From Ophiosphaerella korrae (Eukaryota > Ascomycota > Dothideomycetes > Pleosporales > Phaeosphaeriaceae), in assembly GCA_028456385.1 (NCBI GenBank), contig JALNQF010000422.1, positions 1 through 31,980 of the forward strand: a DNA stretch of 31,980 bases. Direction: 5' to 3'. The position numbers and the translations under genes are program-made. The first letter of the stretch is position 1; the number at the start of each line of letters is the position of its first letter. Under the pieces are notes generated by a model. It saw only the letters and a list, made by a program, of their open reading frames with translations. It was not told the DNA's origin and made no database searches. Positions 10,750 through 23,426 of this stretch are shown piece by piece.

Positions 10750-13700
10750 GGTAGTAGGATATAGTAGATATTAAGATAGAACTTAGTAGAAAAATATAAA
10801 AATCTATACTATAGTAATACTATACTTATTATTAAATTTAAGATATAAGATAAGAGGAGATACTAGCATATATTAAAGGTATTCTTATATAGCTTAGATA
10901 TAAGCCTAGCGTAGTATACGTGCTATTATATATTAATATACTAATATTACCCCTTTTATAGTATCTTTTAGATACTATAGTACTAGAGAGATAGTATAAT
11001 ATATTTATAAGCCTAGCTCTTTTCTAACACCTCTAAATACTCCTAAAATTATATATATTTAAAATATAGATTAGTTTAGTAGTTAAAAGTAAGTAAAACT
11101 ATTATATTTACTAATAACTCTTTTACTACAATAGTAGTCTCTACGTCTTTAAGCTAAGCTTCTAATAAGCTAATAGTAGTAGTAAGAAGTAAAGAAGTTT
11201 TATTCTAAGCGCTACCTTCTATAAGTAATACTAGATTAATTAGAATATCTATATTGTATTACTAGACTACTTATATAGAATATAGTATACTTAAGTTATA
11301 TACTTTAAAGTATTTTATAGTATAGGTTAAGATACTAGCTTTTTTAAAAAACTATTAACTAGTAATAAAGGTCTAATAAGTACTCTACTATATAGCCCTC
11401 TTAGCCTACTATTTATTTTAAGGTACTAAGATTCTATACTCTCTAAGGTACACTTTTATATTATCTACTTTACTTTTACCTATTATAATATAGCTATATA
11501 GATTATACTTTAATAAGTTTAAGTATATTTTTAAGCTATTAATAAGAGAATATAGTTTAGTTAAGATTAAGATTTTATCTATATTCTTATATAAATTAAC
11601 TATTTAAGTATTAATATAATCTTAAAGAGCTTCTTACTCTTTCTAGGTAGTATAGTCTATATATCTAGAAGTAAAGTACTACGTAACTTTAGCTAGTTAG
11701 AGGGTATACTAGTAGTATTTATAGATTACTACCTTATAGCTAAGTTAAAGTTTAATAAAAATATAACTAGTAATATCTATAATAATAGGTATAATACTAA
11801 AAACTTAAGTATTAAGTAAAGTAGTTTAGAATTTTTATAGGTGCGCTTCTATATTTTAAGTTTAAGAGAAAGTTTAAATCTAGTATACTTTAGGTTAGAC
11901 TATATTAGGTTAGTAAATTATTTTACTAGGTAGTAATAATAAATTAATCTTAACTCTAATACTCTTTCTATTATACTATCTAGTATTATTACTTATTTAT
12001 TACTAGCGTATTTACTATAAATAGGCTAATAACTATTTTATTTCTTTACTCTAATATCTCTAATAATAATATACAAGCTATAGCTATACTAGCTATTACT
12101 AATATATTATTAAATTCTAACTTAGTAATCTATAGTACTATTCTAAATAAGTTTAACTCTATATAAGGCTTTTTTATATAAACTCTTTACTAAGCTCTAG
12201 TATAAATTAGTAGAAATATAAACTATAAAAAACTAGTCTAGTAAATCTAGTATATTTATAATAATTTTATACTATAACAAAGTACTCTATAAGAGAGTTA
12301 TACTATATATATTAAGTATAACTAGTAGCTTTTTTCTCTAATTAGATTAATAATAAGTAACCTTAATATTATAAATACTCTTAGTAAAAAAAAGAAGTAA
12401 GCTCTAAAAGAGAAAACTATACAAGAAGTAAATAAAGCTTTAGTTAAGAAGATAAACCTAGCTCTTATATAAACTATAGCTAATTTATAAGATATAGTAG
12501 TAGTAAAGGCTCTAGTTATACTTATAAATAAGTAATAATAGTATAAGAACTTTATAAAGCGTTTCCTATATATAGGCGTAAATATAGTTACTTAGGTAAT
12601 CTTAAATATAAAAGTAGTTAGCTTAAAATAAATATTTAAAGACTAGTAAGTAATTATTACTAAGTAGTAACGCTAGTATTATAAGGCTAAGAATTAATTT
12701 TAATAAGTTATCTTAGCTTATAATATATTAGCTATATAAGTATACGCTACTAAAAGATAACTAAGTAAATTAATAAGTACTTAGGTTATACTATCTTAGT
12801 ATAGAAATAGAGATAGACTTAATACTATAGGTCTTACTATATTATAGTAAAAAACCTTTAAATATAAGTTAGTTAATATGTAAAAGAGTTAAATTAAAAG
12901 CTTTATAAAAAAATATAATAGTAGTAGAAATTAGATATACTATATAAAGAGTTTATAAAGCTTAAACTAAAAATCTATAAGATAGATAAGAGTATAAGTA
13001 TAAAGAGAATATAGTATAGTTTTATTATAAAGGACTACTTATTCTACGTAGTACTTAAGTTAGATAATAGCTATATTCTTAATAAAAAAGACGATAGCAA
13101 CCTATATAAAGAGTTTAGATTATTATTAGATTAGGGAAAAAAGTAGAATATTATTAAGTAACGTTTTAGAACTATAAGAGTATTTAGTTTATTACTAAAA
13201 AGTTTAGGAGTAAATACCTAGTTTAAAAAGCTTACGCAAGAACGCGTTAGATAGTAGATTAAAATACTAGTAGAGTATAACTAAGATATTATAGCTATAG
13301 TAAACTAAATTAAGCTCTTATTCTACGTATTTATTAAGAAGCGTATACTACTAGCTAAGTTTCTATTCTTAAAATAGTTTAATTAGTATTATAGTAATAG
13401 CCTCTTATCTTTATTTAATAAGTAGGTTTTTAATCTAGAGTACTTTTTTATAGACTAATATCTTTCTTAAGTTTACTCTTAGTTAGTCTCTTACTTAGAG
13501 AATTAAAGAAGTAGAAGATAAGTTAGATAAAAATAATATTATTAAAGATAAAGACTATATATATAGTAATTAGTTACTTATATATATACTAAGTCTAGTA
13601 TATCTATAGAGTATATTATTTTTATAATAGTAACTACTTTACTTAAAAGAAGTAAGCTTATATAAAATATATATAAAGAGTAGTTTTCTTATATCTATAT

Positions 13701-14078
13701 AAACTTATTATATAAGTATATAGCTAGATATTAGCTAGTAAGTAACTATAAGAGTAACTAGATCTTATCTTTATCCTATTAACTTATAAAGATATTTTAG
13801 GTAAAGTTATAAGTTTTTAACTTCTAGTTACGTTATAACTTATCTATAGATTATTTAACTATCTATTAAGTGTAGCTATTTTATTAGTATATTATAAGAT
13901 AAAAGTACTATTAATTGTATAATAGTAGTAGCTCTACGTAAGAGAAGAAGTTTACGTAAGATATTTATAAGGAGTAGTATTCTTATAATAGTAATAGTCT
14001 TACCTATTATAAGGCTAACCTTAAGTATAAATTTAAATAATCTACTAAGTCCTAAATAATACCTTATATATTACTAAA
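10750..14078. other. RIP-degraded DNA, unassigned
   Basis: About 3.3 kb of TA-rich sequence with the same CpA depletion as the rest. I could not assign it to a family. Some plus-strand stretches between about 12400 and 14040 have runs of lysine- and glutamine-rich codons that may descend from a coding region, but no zinc knuckle, polymerase, integrase or transposase motif was found. A short hairpin-like sequence (GTATCTTTTAGATAC) lies near 10961-10975. No gene, RNA gene or terminal repeat is visible. Confidence 0.5.
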
Positions 14079-14312
14079 ACTAATTTCCTAGAGTAACCTA
14101 TTTTCTAGTAGCGCAACCTATTTCCTAGTAAAACCTATTTCTTAGCAAAACCTATTTCCTAGTAGCGTAACCTATTTCCTAGTAGCGTATCTTATTTCTT
14201 AGCGTAACCTATTTCTTAGCATAACCTATTTTCTAGCTATATAACCTATTTTCTAGTATTTTAACCTATTTTCTAGTATTATAACCTATTTTCTAGTATA
14301 ACTAATTTCTTA
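14079..14312. repeat. Minisatellite of about 18-21 bp units
   Basis: About a dozen units built on AACCTATTT(C/T)CTAG followed by a variable linker (TAGCG, TAAA, CAAA, TATTT, CTATA), so unit length varies from about 17 to 21 bp. The CCTATTT core is well kept while the linkers differ. The array is imperfect and follows a plus-strand stretch that may once have been coding. Confidence 0.85.
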
Positions 14313-15099
14313 TATATACTATAGTAAGTAGTATTTTTATAATAGTAACTAATATTTCTAAGAATAGCTAAGGGTGCGCATAGTCCTCTTTAAACTTAAT
14401 TCTTACTAGAAATTAAGTAAACTATAGTTATTAGTATAATAGAAGATAGAAAATATAATAAATAAGTAGTATTAGCTAATAAATACTCTCTATATAATAA
14501 CTTACTTACTACTTTATTATATACCCTTACTATATAATATATTAGTAAAAGAATATATTAACTTTATAGAAATATATATATAGGAATAGTCTTTAAAAAA
14601 AAGACTATTAGAGTAGTAACTCTCTTTATATACTATAAATAGTTTTCTAAATATATAACTTTTTAAAGTTTATACTTAGTCTTTTATATACTTCTACTTA
14701 TATAGTAGCTTAATAGAAGATAAGCTTATTAGAAAAGTAAAAGTTACTTAATTACTTTTATACCTTAGTACTAGTAAACTATATATAGCTATCTAGCTAT
14801 AAGCTAGTAAAAACTTAATAAAAATTACTACTTTAAGTATACTATCCTCTTTACTAGTATATAATCCTAATACCTTATAGTTTAACTTAAAGAACTAGAT
14901 ACTAATAAACTCTATAAACTATTCTTTATTTATCTAAAGTCTAGAAAATAATATAGATCTCTAAGTAATAACTATAAGCTCTCTACTAGTATAATTACTA
15001 CTTACTTCTTTATTTAAGAAAAGAAAAAGTAAGCTAAAAGAAAAGTAGTATATAACTACTTACCTTTAATATACTATATATAGCGTCTCTCTAGCTATA
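14313..15099. other. RIP-degraded DNA, nothing recognised
   Basis: TA-rich sequence with no recognisable coding motif, tandem repeat or terminal repeat. By spacing it would be the interior of a fourth, older unit of the 1.52-kb array, but I could not align it. Confidence 0.4.
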
Positions 15100-15495
15100 T
15101 ATCTTTTAACTCTCTCTAATAAATATATAAATACTACTAGTTACTTTCTAATATACTTTATATTAATAAAGATACTTTATACTATAAGTTACTTACTCTC
15201 TTTACTTATAAAAATCTTTCTAATAGTAAGAGAAGTAAGTATAGTAAACTAAAAAGTATATTAGCTCTATAACTATTTATACCTAATAGTATAAGTACTA
15301 AAGCCTCTCTATATTTAGTTATCTCTTAATAATATATTAGCTAAATAAGTTAACTTAATAGTTACTTACTCTCTCTATTCTAGAAACTCTCTTTAGGTAG
15401 TTATACTATTTTATAGCTTACCTAAAAGTAAAATATATACTATACCTTAGTAATTTTTACTAAGAAATAGTAATATTTAAATATTTTAGTAAAAG
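15100..15495. repeat. 3' end of a partial 1.52-kb array unit
   Basis: Roughly the last 390 bp before 15495 match the ends of the three following units. Shared words are AAGTTACTTACTCTC, TAAGTACTAAAGC, CTTTAGGTA and the terminal box ACTAAGAAATAGTAATATTT continuing to AGTAAAAG. The box contains the perfect palindrome AATATTTAAATATT at 15472-15485. The left part of this unit was not found. Confidence 0.65.
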
Positions 15496-17021
15496 AAATC
15501 CTATATAAATCTAGAATATTCGAGTTCTTTAGTAGAATACTACTATACTATTAGCTACTCTATAACTATACTACTTACTACTTACTAATATAGTAATATA
15601 CTTTTATAAGTAGAGTATTTATATACTTTATATATACTAGAGTAATATCTTTATATAGTTTTCTCTATACTTCTATTAAAAAAAATTACTTTTATATTAA
15701 CTAGTAGTATCTCTATATATAGAAATACTACTTATAGTAAAGTAAAGAAAGAAGATAGTATATACTTTTAGTAAAGAAAGAAGAAATACTCTCTAAGTAA
15801 AGAGAATATACTTTAAATATACTTAATAAGTAAACTTTATATATAGTCTATAAAGATAATATATATAAAGAGATTATTCTCTCTTATAATTATTATACTC
15901 TACTCTCTACTACTATTAATATAATATCTATATAGAATTAATTATATTTATACTCTATCTTATATAAAAAACTACTTCTAACTATTTCTATTAGATCCTT
16001 AATATACTCTATATAGTTCTTAGTAAAAAAAACTACTTAGCTTAACTTTATTAGTAATTTACTATATCTAGCCTTATCTAAGTACTACTTTTTTCTAACT
16101 ATTCTAGAGCTTTTACAAAATCTAATAAAAGTCTTATAAAGAAGAAAAATAAAATACTATCTTTTAGTACTTTTATAGACTTACTAATAGTACTATTCTA
16201 CTAATAATATCTAGAAACTAATTCTTATTATATAACGTATAGTCTATATCTTATATAAGATTTCTTATCTTATAATAGAATATATTTAGTATAGAGTATC
16301 TTTTTACTATATTTATATAAGCTTTATTATAAACTACGTAATACTTAGTTTAATTAAGATCTATATTATAAGTAATACTGTTGTATATAACTTAATACAA
16401 GAGAAAATATACTTTAACTTTACTAAAAAGATACTAGTTTATAGGTAATATACTCTTATATAGCTTATACTCTAATATAAGTTTACTCTTACTTTTTATA
16501 TCTCTTAAATATTAATAATAAATATAAATATACTTTTATTAAGTAGATAATAAAGCCTATAATTAAGTATATTAGATAACTATATTTATTACCTACTTAC
16601 TCTAGTAGAAAAAAAAGAAAGTATATACTCTACTTAAGCTAATAAAAGCTAATAAAAAGGAACTAACTTTTAGTATATAGAGCTTTCTAACTACCTATCT
16701 CTTAAATATAGATAATAAATCTATAGAGTATTAGTAGAGTATATAAGTTACTTACTTACTCTAATAATATTCTTCTAAAGAGAAGAGGCTACGCTAGACT
16801 TTAAGAGACTACTTATACTTAATTAGCGTAAGTACTAAACCTATCTAAGTTTAGTAGTATCTCTATAATATTAGCTAGTACTACTAGTTATTTACTTCCT
16901 CTTACTTAGATTTACTTCTTAGCTATTAGTCTTTTCTACTTACTTACGTTAATAGTAAAATTATATACTACTTCTTAGCTAAATACTAAGAAATAGTAAT
17001 ATTTAAATATTTTAGTAAAAG
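15496..17021. repeat. 1.52-kb array unit A
   Basis: Starts with AAATCCTATATAAATCTAGA and GTTCTTTAGTAGAA, and ends with the box carrying palindrome AATATTTAAATATT (16998-17011) and AGTAAAAG. Length 1526 bp. The first 80 bp and last few hundred bp resemble units B and C; the interior has diverged too far for me to align by eye. No coding motif seen. The last five bases (AAAAG) are the target site of the LTR retrotransposon that follows. Confidence 0.7.
17017..17021. other. Target-site duplication, left (AAAAG)
   Basis: AAAAG directly before the 5' LTR is repeated directly after the 3' LTR at 23869-23873. An empty site of the same sequence (AGTAAAAGAAATCC) exists at 15488-15501. Confidence 0.9.
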
Positions 17022-17463
17022 TGTTATAGTTATAATAAGAGAAAACTAACTTAAGCTAATTAGCTTTACTATAGATAATAATAGTATATATAACCTATAA
17101 AGTAATAAACTTAATTAGGAAGCTAACTATAATAGAAATACGTAACAACGTTATAATTTACAATTTTAGTAAATACAAAGTATAAAGCTAAATATATAAT
17201 AATATTATAATTTACAATTTTAGTAAATATAAAGTATAAAGCTAGCTAAGAAATATAGGTATATAATTAGTAGTAATACGTATTATTAGGATAGTATTAG
17301 TAATCTAATCTCTAACCTAAAACGCTAATACTTAATATTATACTTACAAATTAACTATTATTTATAGTTATTACTAATTATAATATAAGCTTTTATTATT
17401 ACCTCCTAATCTACTAATACCTTTAATAGTTATTAGGAAGTTAACCCTAGTAACTCTATTATA
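17022..17463 (+). repeat. 5' LTR (442 bp)
   Basis: Begins TGTTATAG and ends CTCTATTATA, where the 3' LTR keeps the canonical CA end; the TA here is the expected RIP change. It contains two direct sub-repeats with a 54-bp period starting TTATAATTTACAATTTTAG at 17151 and 17205. Length equals the 3' LTR, with differences mostly transitions. Transcription would have started in it, but no promoter element can be placed safely. Confidence 0.93.
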
Positions 17464-17500
17464 CTTTACTAATTTAGTTATTAAGAGAAGCGAAGCGTAA
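17464..17500 (+). other. Presumed primer-binding region
   Basis: The bases directly after the 5' LTR (CTTTACTAATTTAGTTATTA) are where the minus-strand primer tRNA or self-primer would bind. RIP has changed too many positions for me to name a primer. Placement is by position only. Confidence 0.35.
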
Positions 17501-17599
17501 GTAGCGTATAGTCTAGGTAACACAATAGTAAAAAGATTAACTAAATAAGAAGCTAAAGTACCTCTAAGTAGTTATAAATTAGATAATATAGTATAGAAA

Positions 17600-18430
17600 G
17601 TAATTAGAGATTATATAAAAAAGATACTTATACTTAAGAAATTTAATAGAATAAGAGAAAACCTAAAACTCTTTATAGTAGTAGTATAGCTATAGATAGA
17701 TATATAAGTACTATACTTTAATATAGAAGAAAAAAAAAGTAATATATATTAGAATGCACTTTAAAGGAGACGCGATAAGATAGTTTAAACCTTACTAGAT
17801 AGATTATACTATATACGCCCTAATAATATAGAAAGATAAAACTAGAACTATCTTTAGAAGTTATAAATACTTTACTAAATAAATAAGAGTAGTATTTAGA
17901 GATATAGATATTACCTAATAAGCTAAAGAAAGACTTAAAAAGCTTATATAAAATAAGAGTATCTTTAAATATATTTTATAGTTTAAATAACTATTATAAA
18001 ATATAGAATAGAATAAGGTATCTCTAATATTATAATTTAAATAAAGATTAAATATAAAAATCTAATACAAAATAATTTATATAGAGAAACCTAGGATACT
18101 AGAAGCTCTAAAGTAATAAGTAATACAAATTAATAATAATCTCTAAGAATAGAAGAAGAATAAGTATAGAAGCTAACCTAGAAACTAAGATATTAGAGAC
18201 CTTATAATCTTTAACGCTAATAAAGATAAAAAGAAGAAAAAAAATAAAGACTTTATATACTTTAACTATAGTAAGAAATACTACTATAAGAAAGACTACT
18301 AATTATAAAAGAAAAAGGATATAGTATATTATAAATATAAGAAACTAGGACACTTTATAAAAGATTATAGTAGTAAAAACCCTAAGAAAAATAAAGAAGC
18401 CTAGTTAAAAACAACTAAAGGTAAGAAGGA
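17600..18430 (+). pseudogene. gag relic with two CCHC zinc knuckles
   Basis: Nucleocapsid-type region of the chromovirus. Two adjacent C-X2-C-X4-H-X4-C zinc knuckles are seen by codon spacing: codons at 18258, 18267, 18282 and 18297 for the first, and 18327, 18336, 18351 and 18366 for the second. Most Cys and His codons are now TAC or TAT, as RIP makes from TGC, TGT and CAC; one CAC (18351) survives. Both knuckles share a frame (codon starts divisible by 3), and from 17850 the same frame reads as the usual capsid-like region. The first part, around 17640-17760, reads better in another frame, suggesting a small indel near 17780. The start is not determined. Confidence 0.85.
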
Positions 18431-18759
18431 AGTACTAAAAGTATAGGCTAAACTCTAAGAAAAAGTAGCTAGGAGTAAAGAAATACAATACGTAATACTC
18501 TACTAGACCTTTTATTATAAAGATAACTACTATATATACCTTTTTAGTAAGTAAAGAGTAAGATAGTTCTTATAAAAGAATAAAGTAGTAGTAATAAAAG
18601 AAAATAGAATAAAAGCGTAGCTAGAAGAAATAGCTTACGTAATAGACTTACTAATAGAGGATTTAGAAAGAGAAAAGCCCTAGACCTTATTAACTCTTAC
18701 TAAAAGACTAATAGATAATAAGAAGACTACTATAGTTACTTTTAAAAAACTATAAAGTA

Positions 18760-19000
18760 ATAAAGAAGAAGTTAGTATAAGAAGTATAAAGTATACCTAG
18801 CTAGATATATATAGCTATAATAGCTATATAATAATAGATATAGGAGAATAAAACTAGATATAGAAATTTGTTTAAAAATACTTACTAGTTATAAGTATAG
18901 AGGAAGTATATAAAGACTAGAAAATATATAATCTAAAGAATATAAAGTTTATAGTATTCTAATAATAGATAGAATAATAGATAGTTATAGTAAGAAGAAT
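18760..19000 (+). pseudogene. Aspartic protease relic
   Basis: Retroviral-type protease of the same polyprotein. I-I-I-D-I-G is at 18828-18845, with ATA at 18840-18842 where an ACA threonine codon would give the D-T-G active-site triad. It is in the same frame as the zinc knuckles. The rest of the domain is too degraded to delimit; the region between it and the RT (to about 20090) is the usual spacer and holds no further motif I can name. Confidence 0.6.
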
Positions 19001-20089
19001 ACCTATACAAAGAGAATAGTAATCCCTTATAAAAAAAATACAATAGATTAATAAAGCTTATATACTAAAAGTACTAATAGTATACTATTTCTTAATAAAA
19101 GAAATACCTAGAGAAGATAAATACTAGTAAGGAGATAACATAATAATAGATCTAAAATATCTAGTATACTTTAAAGTATTATAGTTATTATACCTAGATA
19201 AGAATTATACTATATATAGAAACCCTAAAGTAAATAACTACGTATAGCTTATATAAAGAAAAAGCTATAACTATATAAGAGTAATTCTAGTAGAAGATAT
19301 CTAAAGATAAGAAATAATACTAGAAGAAGGATATATAGTAATAAAGCTTAGACCTAAACTATCTAAAAAATATATCCTAAGAAGACTATAGTATAAATAC
19401 ACGGATAATAAATATCTAAAAAATAAAGAATATAAACTTAAAGTAAAACTATAGCCCTAGATAGATAGATATTTTATAAAACTATCTAAGTAAGAATAAC
19501 TAGAAAGTATAAGAGGCCTATATATTATAAAAAGAAGTATATACTAAAAAAAGAAAGTATAATTAATAGTAGAGCTATAAGAAATATTATATTAAAGAAG
19601 TTTATAAAAACATAAAGAATATATTATATAATAAAGAAATATCTTTAATAACTAAGTATAATTAAAGGAAATCTATTCTAAGAACCTATTAGGTTCGAGA
19701 TAGTTCTCTCTATACTAGAACTAGAAGAGATAAAGATTAAAAATATAGTTATAGATATAATAACAATTAATAATAAATAAGATATAATTCTAGAAATATT
19801 ATAGTTATAGATAACTAACCTATATATTAATTAGAGAATAAAAAAAATTAACTATTATAAGATAAGTATATTAAAAGCTAATATAAACACCTATAAAGGA
19901 GAATTCCTAGAAGAATATAGAAAATAAGAGAAATAGCTTATAGAACCTTAACACTACTTTCTAGAATATTAACTATAGGACTTAGTAATAGACCTAGAAG
20001 AAAGAAAAAACGTAAGATAGAGCCTAGTCTACTAAAAGACTAAAGAAGAATCTAAAATTATATAAGAGTTTATTAAAAACATAATAAAA

Positions 20090-20880
20090 AAAAGATAGAT
20101 ATAAGAATCTAAATCCTTAGTAGTATATAGACTTATATTTGTAGACAAGAAAGGAATAAATAAAAAAAGACTTTATAGAGATTTTAGAAAAACTAACGTA
20201 ATTATAAGTAAAAATTAATTCCTTTTACTATAAATTAATAAAATACAAGATAGGCTATAAAAAGTAAAAATCTTTACAAAACTAGATATCTAAAACGCCT
20301 ACTACTAGATTAGAATTAAAAAAGGTAATAAATAGAAAATAGTGTTTAGAACGTAATATAGACTATTTAAATACCTAGTTATACTCTTTAGCTTAATAAA
20401 TACACTAGTAGCCTTCTAAGAAAGAATTAATATAGTACTAAGAGAGTACTTAGTTATATTTATATTTATATACCTAGATAATATCTTTATATTATTAGAA
20501 ATAGAGGAAGAATATATATAATATATATATAAGGTACTAGAAAAACTAGTAGAAAATAAACTATTTCTTAAAATAAGAAAATATAAATTCTATACAAAAG
20601 AAATAGACTTCTTTAGATTTATTATAGAACTAAGAAAAATTAAAATTAACTTAGAAAAAACTAAGTTAATTAATAAATAGCTAATACTAAAGAACCTAAA
20701 AGAGGTATAATAATTTTATAGGTTAGTAAACTTCTATAAGAAGATAATAATAAAATAGTCTAAAGATATAGAACTAATAACTAGACTTATAAAGAAAGAT
20801 ATACTAGTTAAATAAATAGAAGAATATAATAAAGTATTTAAAAAATTAAAAGAAAGTTTATAGAAAATCTAGTTATTAGA
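20090..20880 (+). pseudogene. Reverse transcriptase relic
   Basis: RNA-dependent DNA polymerase of the Ty3/Gypsy type. The first catalytic block (T-K-L-D-I, Asp codon 20285-20287) is followed by N-A-Y at 20295-20303. An F-R-T and an F-K-Y-L-V segment come next, then the Y-L-D-N active-site box at 20471-20482, where AAT is the RIP product of the second GAT of YLDD. All are in the frame starting at positions 2 modulo 3, different from gag-protease, so one indel or frameshift lies between 18860 and 20090. Stops are all TAA/TAG at positions expected for Gln or Trp codons. Confidence 0.9.
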
Positions 20881-20884
20881 ATAT

Positions 20885-21290
20885 ATAACCTAGATCTACT
20901 AGTAATAGTAAAAACAAACGTATTAAACTTAGTCTATAGAATAGTACTAATATGGGAAGATCTAAGGACTAAATAAGAATATTTAGTTAAATACTTTTCT
21001 AAGAAAATAAAGCTAGTAGAGCTTAACTACCTAATCTATAATAAAGAAATACTAGTAATCTATAAAGTATTTAAATAATAGAGAGTATATTTATAAAGAG
21101 TAAAATACTAAGTAAAAGTCTATATAGACTATAAGAATTTTATAAGATTTATAATAAATAAAGACTTAATACAATACTATATAAGATAGTAGGAATTCTT
21201 ATTAACGTTTAATATAGAAATTATATATATAAAAGAGAAAGATTACTAATTTATAGATACTCTTAGTAGAAGACTAGACTTATAAGAAGA
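20885..21290 (+). pseudogene. RNase H relic
   Basis: RNase H region of the pol polyprotein. K-T-N-V-L-N at about 20911-20928 corresponds to the family's E-T-D-A-S-D, and Y-F-S-K-K at 20992-21006 leads to the L-N-Y-x-I-Y-x-K-E segment. It lies in the frame of positions 1 modulo 3, shared with the integrase but not with the RT, so a one-base shift occurred near 20880. Degraded as the rest of pol. Confidence 0.85.
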
Positions 21291-21539
21291 AGTAAATATA
21301 ATAGGTATAGTCCTAATTAAGAATAAAGAAGGACACTTAGTCCTAAATATACCTAAAATAGCTATAATACTTAAAAGAATAAGTAGTAAGCTTAATAAAT
21401 AGATTTAGAAAATAATATAAGAAGTATCTAAAGAAATAAAGAAACTAGAAATCTAAAAAGGATTTGTATAAGCTTATAGAAGGATATATATCCTAAAGAA
21501 GATATAAAGAAAGTTTATATAACAATTTTATAAAATACT

Positions 21540-22620
21540 AGTATATAAGTACTAAAGTATTAATAAAACTCTAAATAGACTCTTATAAGACTATTATATT
21601 CTAAAAGTAAGATAACTAGTAATAGAAGTACTATAAGACTATATAGAATACTATAAAAATAAATATAGTAGATACGTACTCTATAGAATACTATAACTAG
21701 TTAATATACTAGAGTAACTTTAAAAAACAATTATAATAGACTTTATTACAAAGTTACTTTAGTTAAATAACTTAATATTAAGAACTAAATATAATAGAAT
21801 CCTAATAATAGTAGATAAGCTTATAAAATACTTCTACTTTAGACTATATAAAAAAAGAAGTAGAATAGAAGTTACTATATATTAGGTTATAATAACTATA
21901 GTTAGCTAATATAGTACTCTAGACAAGATTATTATAGATAGAGACGTATAATTTATATTAAAACTATAAGGAATAATAATAGTATAATTAGGAATATAAT
22001 ACGTAATATTAATAGTATATTACCTATAAATAGATAGATAATTAGAATAAATATACTAAATAGTAGAATAGTAGTTAAGATACTACCTTAACTATAACTA
22101 GAATAACTAGGTATAGTTACTACTTATAGCATAGTTAGTATACAATAGCGTAAAGAATATAGTAATAAAAGTATTACTTTTTTTTATAAACTATAGATTT
22201 AATCCTAATATATATAGAACTCTAAGAAATATAAAATCTTAGACTTTAAAAAGAGAAAACTTTGTAAATAGACTAAAAGAAATATACAATTAACTAAGAT
22301 AAGATATAGAATTTCTATATAATCGAATAGTAAAGTACTATAATAAAAAGTATAAAGAGAGACCTTAATTTAGAAAAAAAGAAAAAGTATAGCTAGTATA
22401 AAAAAATATTAAAAGTAAATAACTAAGCTTAAAACTTAACTACGTAAAGATTAGGCTATATAAAGTTAAAAAAAAAGTTATACTAGTTATATTTAAATTA
22501 AAGCTACTAAGTAAAATAAAGATATACTTAACCTTCTATATAGTACTACTTAAAATAGTACTATAAAACATAGAACTACTAATATACAAAGTAGATATAT
22601 ATAGAGAATAAGAAGAATAA
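21540..22620 (+). pseudogene. Integrase relic with D,D35E spacing
   Basis: DDE integrase that would join the element's cDNA to the host DNA. The N-terminal HHCC zinc-binding region starts at 21544 (Y-K-Y in place of H-x-H, then I-N-K-T-L-N-R-L). Catalytic codons remain: Asp at 21739-21741 in I-I-D-F-I-T, Asp at 21937-21939 in I-D-R-D-V, and Glu at 22045-22047. The last two are separated by exactly 35 residues. Frame is unbroken from RNase H through to the chromodomain apart from RIP stops. A Lys-rich C-terminal domain follows to about 22600. Confidence 0.92.
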
Positions 22621-22770
22621 AATATTAAAGAAATCTTAGTATACTAGTTCTATAATAGTAGAAACTATTACTTAGTAAAATAGATAGGTATAGATAAGAA
22701 AGAGTAACTATAAGAAAATATATAGGAACTAGAAGATAACTTTAACTACTCTAAGAAACTAGAGAAGTTC
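22620..22770 (+). pseudogene. Chromodomain relic at pol C terminus
   Basis: In frame with the integrase. The core reads N-Y-Y-L-V-K, stop (Trp expected), I-G, then a glutamate-rich stretch ending L-E-D-N-F-N, matching the Y-L-V-K-W-x-G-[YF] ... W-E-P ... N-L pattern of chromodomains. Such domains steer integration to histone-marked heterochromatin in chromoviruses. A second relative at 29880-30030 (minus) has the same segment. Confidence 0.8.
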
Positions 22771-23411
22771 TAAAGTTAAAACTCTCTAAAGCGCCTTATA
22801 GTAAACTAAGAAAATTAGTACTACTAATAGTAAATAAAGAGATATTAAGAATATCTAATATAATAGGAGCTAGAATAACCTCTATAGTATCCTCGAAGTC
22901 TATCTTAGCCTCTAAGGTATAAGACTATTTAGTTAATTTAGTATTATTATAAAACTTTATCTTATAAAGATACTTAATATAAGAATAAAGATCTATTAGC
23001 TTATAAAGAGTTAGCTTATACTTAGACTTAGCCTCTATAAGCTATAATAATAGTATCTCTTAAGCTTAGTTAATAGCTTACTCTATATAATTTAGTAAGA
23101 AGAGACTATATAGAAATTAAATACTTATACTCTATAAGAAAAATACTTAAAGAAGTATACTTGTATTAAATATTAGTAAGAATACACTTACTATAATACT
23201 TACTATCCTTTAAGAATATAAGATAAGTAAGCTTTAATTAAGTATAACGAGCGTAAGAAAATATTTTAACTCTATTACAAGTAACACGAGTAACAAGAAA
23301 GACTTTATTATAATTAGAATAAGAAGATATAGAAAATAATAAGAAACTAGAAATAAATAAAGAAACTAGACTAATAACCTTAGACCTAGAGTAGAGAAAC
23401 AAGAACCTACT
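22770..23411. other. Region between pol and 3' LTR
   Basis: Untranslated or C-terminal extension of the retrotransposon. No further domain is seen. The same stretch is found, inverted and diverged, at about 29242-29870, so it belongs to the element and is not a later insertion. Confidence 0.6.
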
Positions 23412-23426
23412 TAGAAGGGAGAATAG
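23412..23426 (+). other. Polypurine tract
   Basis: Nearly pure purine run TAGAAGGGAGAATAG directly before the 3' LTR. It primes plus-strand DNA synthesis in LTR elements. The reverse-oriented relative has the matching tract TTAGAGAGAGGAATAG. Confidence 0.85.

Noticed and set aside
15510..15545. TTCGAGTTC resembling a pol III B box, hinting at a SINE or tRNA
   Set aside because: It does not fit GGTTCGANTCC, there is no A box at proper spacing, and units B and C lack it.
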